Shown here piece after piece: positions 57,767 through 64,000 of a DNA stretch of 64,000 nt (the stretch's first letter is position 1; each line of letters begins with the position of its first letter). The stretch comes from an uncultured Eubacteriales bacterium (lineage in GTDB: Bacteria > Bacillota > Clostridia > Oscillospirales > Acutalibacteraceae). Where the stretch lies: contig CAKSOL010000004.1 in NCBI GenBank assembly GCA_934477125.1, positions 124,001-188,000 of the forward strand. The letters are read 5' to 3'. Under the pieces are notes generated by a model. The model saw nothing but the letters and a program-made list of their open reading frames with translations. It had not been told where the DNA came from and searched no databases. The translations under genes were made by a program, and so were the position numbers.

Positions 57767-59123
57767 AAAAATATACCTGCCGGAAATAGTCGGAAAGGGC
57801 TACGGCAAATACTGGCGCGACCGTTCGCGCTACCGCGTTTTAAAGGGCGGCAAGGGTTCTAAAAAGTCGGCAACGACGGCGCTTAACTTTATCTGGCGGC
57901 TGATGAAGCTGAGGGGTAGCAATCTGCTGGTCGTCCGGCAGGTTATGGACACCCACCGCGACAGCACCTATGCTCAGCTTGTCTGGGCGCAGCAGCGGCT
58001 TAAAGTCGCGCATTTATGGCGCAACACCGTCTCTCCGATGGAAATGACCTATCTGCCGACCGGGCAGAAAATCCTGTTTAGGGGGTTCGACAATGTTCTG
58101 AAATTAGCCTCAACGACCGTAAGCACGGGGTATTTAAACTTTGTTTGGATTGAGGAGGCATATGAAATCGCGAGCGAGGCGGACTTCGACAAGCTCGACC
58201 TTTCGGTTCCGAGAGGAGAGGTGCCGCCGCCGCTTTTCAAGCAGACTACCCTCACCTTCAACCCCTGGAGCGAGACGCATTGGCTCAAGGCGCGGTTCTT
58301 CGACAAGCCGCAGAAGGGCGTTTCGGTTTATTCGACCAATTATCTGATTAACGAATGGCTGGACGACACCGACCGCGCGGTTTTCGAGAGGATGAAACGC
58401 GAGCTGCCGAGGAAATACGCGGTTGCAGGACTGGGAGAATGGGGTGTTTCCGAAGGACTTGTTTTTGAAAACTGGGAGGCGGCGGAGTTTGACCCGGAAA
58501 ATTTAGGTCTTACTGTTCTGCCGAACGGAGAAACAAAGGACGAGCGCTGGAAATACCGCCGGTTTTTCGGTCTTGACTACGGCTACACAAACGACCCCAC
58601 CGCCTTTATTGCCTTTGCGGCAAATCCCATTGACAAAAGGCTTTATATATTCGACGAGCATTACGAGACACATATGCTGAACTGCGATATTGCCGCCATG
58701 ATACGCGGCAAGGGGTATGCCAAGGAGCGCATCAGAGCAGACGCGGCGGAACCGAAATCCAACGACGACCTGAGAAGGCTGGGAATTTCGAGACTGCTGC
58801 CGAGCGTTAAGGGACGTGACAGCGTTATGAACGGCATAGCGAAATTGCAGGAATACAGGATAATTGTGCTGCCAAGCTGCAAAAACACTCTGAACGAATT
58901 ATCGGGCTATTGTTTCAAAAAGGACGCCGGAACAGGCAGGGCGATAAACGAGCCGGAGGACAAAAACAACCATCTGATGGACGCTCTGAGATACGGGTTT
59001 TACGATGTCGGGCGGTTTCATCCGGTATCGCCTAAGCAGAGCGCCGAGGCGCGGCGGATGCACAGCCGGAACGGCGGCGGTCAGCTGACCGCAGAGGAAA
59101 TAAAATTAGACGTTAGATATTAG
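57759..59123 (+). CDS. terL: phage terminase large subunit (PBSX-type)
   Basis: ATPase and nuclease of DNA packaging. YRVLKGGKGSKKSATTALNF near residue 25 is the Walker A variant, YLNFVWIEEAYEIAS near residue 125 is Walker B, and the nuclease domain has FFGLDYGYTNDPTAFIAFA and ADAAEPKSNDDLR, later NNHLMDALRYGF. About 454 residues. GTG start at 57759 with GAGGAGG 6 nt upstream. The C-terminal LDVRY and stop are encoded by heptad element R14. Confidence 0.92.
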   Translation: MTEKIYLPEIVGKGYGKYWRDRSRYRVLKGGKGSKKSATTALNFIWRLMKLRGSNLLVVRQVMDTHRDSTYAQLVWAQQRLKVAHLWRNTVSPMEMTYLPTGQKILFRGFDNVLKLASTTVSTGYLNFVWIEEAYEIASEADFDKLDLSVPRGEVPPPLFKQTTLTFNPWSETHWLKARFFDKPQKGVSVYSTNYLINEWLDDTDRAVFERMKRELPRKYAVAGLGEWGVSEGLVFENWEAAEFDPENLGLTVLPNGETKDERWKYRRFFGLDYGYTNDPTAFIAFAANPIDKRLYIFDEHYETHMLNCDIAAMIRGKGYAKERIRADAAEPKSNDDLRRLGISRLLPSVKGRDSVMNGIAKLQEYRIIVLPSCKNTLNELSGYCFKKDAGTGRAINEPEDKNNHLMDALRYGFYDVGRFHPVSPKQSAEARRMHSRNGGGQLTAEEIKLDVRY

Positions 59124-59200
59124 ACCGCAGACGTTAGACGTGGGGAAATTTTAACGTCTTGCACATCTAATGTCTAAAATCTAACATCTAAAGTCTAAAC
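59105..59200. repeat. heptad element R14 (compact full copy)
   Basis: Left array TTAGACG, TTAGATA, TTAGACC, GCAGACG, TTAGACG; a very short core GTGGGGAAATTTTAACGTC; then TTGCACA and four right-hand units. It encodes the last five codons and stop of terL. Confidence 0.88.
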
Positions 59201-59214
59201 GGGGGGTGACGGGA

Positions 59215-59424
59215 ATGGCGGAAATATTTACGGCTGTCTGCGCAGGGCTGCTGCTGCATATTTTCAGCGCGGCGGCGGGGTTTATTTTATGCCGCGCGCA
59301 GGCGGCAAAACGCCGGTCGGCTAAAAAGTGCGTCCGCGCAGGCGGTCAGACGCCGCTTGAGCTTGAGCGCGTACGGCAGGCGCAGGAGGAATACCGCAGT
59401 ATTGCGCAATACGACGTTAGATAG
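59215..59424 (+). CDS. small phage-region membrane protein
   Basis: The product (about 69 residues) has one hydrophobic helix (FTAVCAGLLLHIFSAAAGFI) followed by a basic, then Glu/Gln-rich cytosolic part. The GGGG run upstream favours the ATG at 59215; a GTG at 59206 is possible. Position between terL and the scaffold gene is unusual for a membrane protein. Not recognised. The ending YDVR and stop lie in heptad element R15. Confidence 0.6.
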   Translation: MAEIFTAVCAGLLLHIFSAAAGFILCRAQAAKRRSAKKCVRAGGQTPLELERVRQAQEEYRSIAQYDVR

Positions 59425-59590
59425 TAGACATTAGACATTAGATGTTAGATGTGGGAGAGGAAAGGCTTGTCGCAGCCGGGAGGTTTTAATAAAGACAACG
59501 GTTTTCAGAATTTTTATCCGACCTTTCAATTACACAGGATTTAACGGCTCGCACATCTAATGTCTAAAATCTAACGTCTAACATCTAACG
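59413..59590. repeat. heptad element R15 (full length)
   Basis: Left array with six units, core GTGGGAGAGGAAAGGCTTG, CGCAGCCGGGAGG, TTTTAATAAAGACAACGG, then GGATTTAACGGCTCGCACA and five right-hand units. The core is more diverged than in R12. It lies 20 bp before the scaffold gene. Confidence 0.86.
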
Positions 59591-59610
59591 TAGCGAAAGG
59601 AGAAAAAATA

Positions 59611-60672
59611 ATGAAAGAAAAAGAAACCAAAGCGCCCTCGGAGAACACCGTTTCCGAAGTCGGTGCGCGCGAGGAGAAAAAAGGAACGGCAGCAACCGCG
59701 GAGTCACCAAAATCCGCGGCGGCGGACGCTGCTCCCGAAGTCTCCGGAGCTGCCGGCAATGCCGGCTCCGCCGATAATGCGGTCAAAGCCGCAAAGGGCA
59801 AAAGGGCCGCGGCGAAAACCGACGCGCAAATCGCGGAAGCCGCCGAAAACGGAGTATTCACGGAGGATGAAAACGGGGAGAACGCAGAGTCTGCGGAAAC
59901 TCAGGCAGTCGGCGCGGCTGAAATTCCCGGCGCCGAGGGCGGCGTTGATACCGAATTTACCGGTATTTTCGGGGACGGTATCGCCGAAAACGAGACGTCC
60001 GCAGACGAAAACGGCGGGAATTTTCTGCCGATAGTCTACAACCACGCGCCGCAGACCCTAAGCCGCAGCGAGGCGGTTAAATATGCGCAGCTGGGGATGA
60101 AGCTTGAAAAAAGCGGACTGGATATCGACCGGCTGAAGCCGATTTTCCACAAGCTCGACTTTCTGGCGGCTCAGCGGGACGAAGAACCCGAAGGCTTTAT
60201 CGAAAGGCTTTATTCCGACGAGGAGAGCAGACAGCGCGAACAGCTGCGCGGAAAGTGCGGCGATGACGAGCAGCTGCTCGGCGACCTTATGCGGCTCTGG
60301 CGGGAGAAAAACCGCGAGAAGTATGAAAAGGTTGCGGCGGACAGAGCCGCCGCTGCCGAGCAAAACAGCCGCCTGCAGCAGACAAGTCTCGAACAGAGGC
60401 TTGCCGGGGAGTATGCCGCGCTCAAGCGCGAAATTCCCGGCGCTCCGGCGTTTTCCGAGCTGCCCGACGAGGTAAAGCGCGCGGCTGCGGCAGGAGGAGA
60501 GCTTACGGGCGCCTATCTGCTTTACAGGTACCGCCGGGACGAAAAGCTCAGAAAGGCGCAGATGAGCGCCGAAAAGGCGAGCCGGGGGTCGGCAGGAAAT
60601 CTCAGGACGGCGCAGAGCGCAGTCCAAAGCGCCGAGGACGACGCGTTTATACGCGGAATTTTCGGCAGGTAA
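59611..60672 (+). CDS. probable phage scaffolding protein
   Basis: The 353-residue protein is highly acidic and Ala-rich in residues 1-125, then strongly helical (EAVKYAQLGMKLEKSGLDID, EKVAADRAAAAEQNSRLQQT) with a short basic C-terminus ending DDAFIRGIFGR. This composition, and its position immediately upstream of the capsid gene, fit a scaffolding protein that is removed during head assembly. No protease motif is seen. AAAGGAG lies 9 nt before the ATG. Confidence 0.75.
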   Translation: MKEKETKAPSENTVSEVGAREEKKGTAATAESPKSAAADAAPEVSGAAGNAGSADNAVKAAKGKRAAAKTDAQIAEAAENGVFTEDENGENAESAETQAVGAAEIPGAEGGVDTEFTGIFGDGIAENETSADENGGNFLPIVYNHAPQTLSRSEAVKYAQLGMKLEKSGLDIDRLKPIFHKLDFLAAQRDEEPEGFIERLYSDEESRQREQLRGKCGDDEQLLGDLMRLWREKNREKYEKVAADRAAAAEQNSRLQQTSLEQRLAGEYAALKREIPGAPAFSELPDEVKRAAAAGGELTGAYLLYRYRRDEKLRKAQMSAEKASRGSAGNLRTAQSAVQSAEDDAFIRGIFGR

Positions 60673-60714
60673 AAAAATTTTGAAAATTCATTTAATTAAA
60701 GGAGTAAAAAATTT

Positions 60715-61635
60715 ATGGCTATCAATTCTATTTCAACTGTTACAAAGTATACGGACGCTCTCGACAGGCTGTTTGTTCAGAAGGCGGCAACCGGCTTTCT
60801 GACCGACAACACCTTCGGCGCAAAGTTCATAGGCGCAAAGACGGTTGTTCTGCCGAGCGTTGAGTTCGTCGGTCTTGCGGATTATGACCGCGACAGCGGC
60901 TTTTCACGCGGAAAAATGACCGTTTCCCAGGCCTCCTACACCCTCTCGAAGGACCGCGCGCGTTCAATTCAGATTGACCGAATGGACCTCGACGAGGCAG
61001 GCATCGCAAACCTTGCCGGTCAGGTTCTCGGAGAGTACATCCGCACGCAGGTTGTCCCCGAATGTGATTCCTACATCCTTTCAAAGCTCTATTCGATAGC
61101 AAATTCCAAGTCGCACGTTACGACCTATGCGGCAGCAAAGGCGGCTTCAAATCTGCTCAAGGTTATAAACGAGGTTCAGGACGCCTCCGGCTACGAGGAC
61201 GAGCTTATCGCCTTTGTTGACAGCGAGCAGTACGGCGCGCTGATGACCGACACCGAGTTCAGCCGCAATCTGATTGTTTCGGATTTCTCGCAGGGCAATC
61301 TCGATTTCAAGGTCAAGACCCTGAACGGAGTAGCCCTCATTCCGGTTACAAAGAGCAGAATGAAGTCGGAATACGAATTCAACGCCGGAGCAACCGCAAC
61401 AGCCGGCGGCTTCTCGGCAAAGACCGGCGCGGTTCAGGTTCACGCGATTGTTATGCCGAAAACTGCGGCAAGCGTTGTAAGAAAGACCGAAAAGCTCAGA
61501 ATTTTCGAGCCGGATCTCAATCCCGACGCCGACGCTTACAAGTTCGACTACCGCATAGTTTACGACGCGCTTGTCAAGAGCTCCAACCTCGACAAGATTT
61601 ACGCAATAGCAGAAACCGCATCGCAGAATACCTGA
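60715..61635 (+). CDS. phage major capsid protein
   Basis: The 306-residue protein has the pattern of HK97-fold coat proteins: a short N-terminal part (ISTVTKYTDALDRLFVQKAA), a long E-loop-like region (SRGKMTVSQASYTLSKDRAR) and conserved A-domain segments including VPECDSYILSKLYSIA, LIAFVDSEQYGALMTD and VHAIVMPKTAASVVRKTEKL. AAGGAG lies 8-9 nt before the ATG. Position after the scaffold gene is standard. The exact coat family was not resolved. Confidence 0.82.
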   Translation: MAINSISTVTKYTDALDRLFVQKAATGFLTDNTFGAKFIGAKTVVLPSVEFVGLADYDRDSGFSRGKMTVSQASYTLSKDRARSIQIDRMDLDEAGIANLAGQVLGEYIRTQVVPECDSYILSKLYSIANSKSHVTTYAAAKAASNLLKVINEVQDASGYEDELIAFVDSEQYGALMTDTEFSRNLIVSDFSQGNLDFKVKTLNGVALIPVTKSRMKSEYEFNAGATATAGGFSAKTGAVQVHAIVMPKTAASVVRKTEKLRIFEPDLNPDADAYKFDYRIVYDALVKSSNLDKIYAIAETASQNT

Positions 61636-61636
61636 T

Positions 61637-61876
61637 TTCAGACATTAGACGGCAGACGTTAGATGTGCGGGACGGAAAATTTTGTCGTTGACGCGGAGAT
61701 TTGATAAAGCCGGCTGCCCCTCAGCCGCCCTTCGGCGGCGGCTCCCCTGACAAGGGGAGCCTATGGGGGGAAAATCCGGCTTACGGCTGCGCAGAATTTA
61801 ACGTCTTGTATGTCTAACGTCTGAAATCTAAGGTCTAAAGTCTAAAATCTAACATCTAAAATCTAAAGTCTAAAAC
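61637..61876. repeat. heptad element R16 (longest, with nested palindromes)
   Basis: Left array, core GTGCGGGACGGAAAATTTTG and GATTTGATAAA, then a foreign-looking block (about 61708-61785) with GCCGCC-cttc-GGCGGC and GGCTCCCCT-gac-AAGGGGAGCC, then GCGCAGAATTTAACGTCTTG and about nine right-hand units. Total 240 bp between capsid and portal genes. Confidence 0.86.
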
Positions 61877-61887
61877 GGGGTTGAAAT

Positions 61888-63639
61888 ATGAATAACAACG
61901 AAATAAGGCTTTCGCCGGGGGAAATATTCGGCGAATACCGCGCGGGAGTGAGCTACAAGGCAGGCATCGGAACGCACGGAATATACGAACAGACAAAAAT
62001 GAACGAGCGCTTTTTCGTCGGCGACCAATGGCACGGAGTAAGGGCGGGAAACACCCGTCCGCTGGTTCGCAGAAACATCATAAAGCGCATAGGAGAATAC
62101 AAAATGGCGGTTGTCGCCTCTGCTCCGGTTGCCGTCAGTTTCATGGCGGACGGCATTTCGCAGCCCGCGGACGACAGCGAGGAAAAGCGGCTTATAGAAA
62201 AGGGTCTGCACGACAATCTGCTGCCGCCCGGAAAGCCGCGCGAGGCGGAAATATCGGTTATCTGCGACGCGATGAGCGATTATTTCAGGGTTACTGCCGA
62301 GCGGCTCAGGTTTGACGCGAAAAAGGAGGAGCTGCTGCGCGCCGCCTTTATTTCGGGCACCGGTATCGCCTATACCTACTGGGACGCCGACTGTCCGACC
62401 GGGCTTTACGCCGACGCCGAGCGCACCGTTCCGATAAAGGGCGACATCGGGTTTGAGATACTGGACGTTGAAAACGTTAATTTCGGCGACCCGAACTGCG
62501 ACGACATTGAGCGTCAGCCCTTTATAATCATATCCCAGCGCAGGCAGGTTTCCGAGGTTCGCCGCGAGGCGGAGCGAAACGGACTGCCGACGGCGGAAAT
62601 CCTGCCGGGCAGCGAAACGGGCTTCGGATTCACTTCGGGCGACCGGGGAGCAGAGCCGGAGGACAGCGCGAGGGTTACGGTTCTGACAAAGCTTTACAGG
62701 CAGTACCTTGAGGACGGCGGCAGCGAAATATGGGCGGTAAGAGTTACCGAAAAGGCGGTTATAAGGCAGCCCTGGAGTCTCGGAATTTCGCGCTATCCGA
62801 TAGCGAAATTCTGCTGGGAAAGGCGGCGTTCGAGCGCCTACGGCGACAGCGAGGTGACCTACCTTATCCCCAACCAGATAGCGATTAACCGCGCTTTAAG
62901 CTCCGCGGTTCACGGGGTTATGAGCCAGGGAATGCCGATTATGACCGTAAACGGAGACGTTATTCCGGAGGAGATAAGCAACGACCCCGGACAGATAATC
63001 CGCGCCTACGGCACAGCCGAGGATATAAGCTCGGCGATAAAATTCGTTACTCCGCCGGCTTTTTCCGAGCAATACGAGAACCTCGTAAACGACATTGCGA
63101 GCAACACCCTCTCGGACAGCGGAGCCAACGACGCAGCGCTCGGAAACGTAAGAATGGACAACGCCTCGGCCATTATTCAGCTGAGAGAGGCGGCGACCGC
63201 GCCGATGCAGGTTTATCTCAACCGCTTTTACAGCTTTATCGAGGATATCGCGAGAATCTGGGGAGAAATGTGGCTCTGCTGCTACGGCGACCGAATGATC
63301 AAAAGCGAAAGAAACGGCAGAGCAACCTACATTCCGTTTTATGCCGAGAGATACAAAAATCTTTCGCTTACGGCGAGGATAGACGTCGGAGCGGCGACCC
63401 TTTGGGGAGACGCGGCGGTTATCGGAGCGCTGGACGGACTGCTCAAGTCTAACATAATAACACCTCTGCAATACCTTGAGAGAATGCCGAAGGGACTTAT
63501 CCCGGATATAAACGGTCTTATAAGCGAGCTTAAAGAGCAGGAGCAGGCGCAGAATATGACGGAAAATGACGAAGAATGCGATATTTTGTCGAAAAATGTC
63601 GAAAAAAGAGAAAAGGAGGAAACGGAAAATGACGGGTAA
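61888..63639 (+). CDS. phage portal protein
   Basis: The dodecameric DNA-entry channel. The 583-residue protein has the portal pattern: ERFFVGDQWHGVR and RRNIIKRIGEYKMAVVAS near the N-terminus, an aromatic/acidic middle, ITYLIPNQ-like VTYLIPNQIAINRALSSAVH, and DNASAIIQLREAATAPMQVY, where Arg/Glu and Met residues are conserved. It lies downstream of the capsid gene rather than next to terL. The start follows the R16 array with GGGG about 8 nt upstream. Confidence 0.88.
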   Translation: MNNNEIRLSPGEIFGEYRAGVSYKAGIGTHGIYEQTKMNERFFVGDQWHGVRAGNTRPLVRRNIIKRIGEYKMAVVASAPVAVSFMADGISQPADDSEEKRLIEKGLHDNLLPPGKPREAEISVICDAMSDYFRVTAERLRFDAKKEELLRAAFISGTGIAYTYWDADCPTGLYADAERTVPIKGDIGFEILDVENVNFGDPNCDDIERQPFIIISQRRQVSEVRREAERNGLPTAEILPGSETGFGFTSGDRGAEPEDSARVTVLTKLYRQYLEDGGSEIWAVRVTEKAVIRQPWSLGISRYPIAKFCWERRRSSAYGDSEVTYLIPNQIAINRALSSAVHGVMSQGMPIMTVNGDVIPEEISNDPGQIIRAYGTAEDISSAIKFVTPPAFSEQYENLVNDIASNTLSDSGANDAALGNVRMDNASAIIQLREAATAPMQVYLNRFYSFIEDIARIWGEMWLCCYGDRMIKSERNGRATYIPFYAERYKNLSLTARIDVGAATLWGDAAVIGALDGLLKSNIITPLQYLERMPKGLIPDINGLISELKEQEQAQNMTENDEECDILSKNVEKREKEETENDG

Positions 63640-63982
63640 CGAGGCTTATTCGGCGGCGATTAGCCGTCTCGGATACGGCGACGCGCCGGAGCTTAAAGCG
63701 AGAGCGCTGGCGGTTGTAAATCAGGTATACGCCGATTTGCATTACTGCGTATCGCCCGGAAAGCCGTTTCTTCCGCTTAAAAATCTGAACGGCGAAATCG
63801 AACTGCCCGAAAGGGCGGCGGACGAGCTTATGCCGGCAGGAACGGCGGCGTTTTTGGCTCAGAGCGTTTCGGACGGCGACAGCCAGCAGCTTTGGATAAG
63901 TATTTACAACCGCAAGCGTGCGGCGCTTACAAGGCTTGACCGCCGGACCGACGTTTTCCCCGCCGTTACAAGCGATATTTAG
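63629..63982 (+). CDS. phage head-tail connector-like protein
   Basis: The 117-residue protein begins MTGNEAYSAAISRLGYGDAP, and has ALAVVNQVYADLHYC and GTAAFLAQSVSDGD, resembling the small helical connector proteins after portal or capsid genes. The ATG at 63629 has AAGGAGG upstream and overlaps the portal stop by 11 bp; the longer frame is inside the portal gene. Confidence 0.7.
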   Translation: MTGNEAYSAAISRLGYGDAPELKARALAVVNQVYADLHYCVSPGKPFLPLKNLNGEIELPERAADELMPAGTAAFLAQSVSDGDSQQLWISIYNRKRAALTRLDRRTDVFPAVTSDI

Positions 63983-63995
63983 GAGGGAACGCGAA

Positions 63996-64000
63996 ATGAA
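63996..64000 (+). CDS. start of the next phage gene (cut by the window)
   Basis: ATGAA at the window edge, preceded by AGGAGGG at 8 nt, shows another gene begins here. Only the first codon and part of the second are present. Confidence 0.6.

Noticed and set aside
56170..61876. Heptad arrays as a CRISPR array
   Set aside because: Units are contiguous 7-mers without 30-40 bp spacers, and no cas genes are present.

Overview
The window looks like a chromosomal segment of an anaerobic, low-to-mid GC Firmicute of the class Clostridia, most like gut Ruminococcaceae/Oscillospiraceae. That is an inference from gene content: the dnaA-dnaN-yaaA-recF-remB-gyrB-gyrA origin block, rpmH-rnpA-yidD-yidC-jag, an Rnf complex, a flavodiiron protein, the LL-diaminopimelate aminotransferase route, DUF4317, DUF5685 and a YlbJ-like protein. 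No rRNA, tRNA or CRISPR array was seen.

Layout. 0-4.3 kb (minus): two flavoproteins, a histidine phosphatase, a flavodiiron protein and a DUF559 nuclease cassette bracketed by inverted repeats. 4.4-9.2 kb (plus): dapF-dapL, manA, rsmD-coaD and a coiled-coil protein. 9.3-13.7 kb (minus): trmB with a structured, unclassified RNA in front, thiT under a TPP riboswitch, DUF1015, and a Wzz/tyrosine-kinase pair. 13.9-27.6 kb (plus): rpmH-rnpA-yidD-yidC-jag, a small alarmone synthetase, prfC, rnfCDGEAB with an S26 peptidase, DUF4317 and a YlbJ-like protein. 27.7-32.9 kb: mostly small or conserved hypothetical genes and comM. 33.1-42.5 kb (minus): a nine-gene aromatic amino acid operon led by a Phe/Tyr-rich leader peptide and an intrinsic terminator, which reads as ribosome-mediated attenuation. 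42.6-54.1 kb (plus): pyk, dnaA, oriC, dnaN, yaaA, recF, a candidate structured RNA, remB, gyrB and gyrA. 54.2-55.4 kb: an FAD oxidoreductase. 55.4-64 kb: the left part of a prophage or phage-derived island (LexA/CI-like repressor, divergent promoters with operators, late-gene regulator-like protein, TerS, TerL, scaffold, capsid, portal, connector), cut off by the window end.

The most unusual feature is a family of dispersed intergenic elements built from degenerate 7-bp units (TTAGAYR on the left, TCTAAYR on the right). I count 16 loci, half of them in the 8 kb phage region. Full copies are about 95-240 bp: a left array, a conserved core, and an inverted right array. Because the unit length is 7 and each unit carries TAG on one strand and TAA on the other, an array puts stop codons in every frame. 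Ten genes end inside an array, and unrelated proteins share an LDVR-type C-terminal tail encoded by it. Other notable signals are the aro leader peptide, two candidate noncoding RNAs (9981-10070 minus and 48646-48830 plus), a hairpin element repeated on both sides of dnaA, and a displaced rpmH cluster about 30 kb from dnaA.
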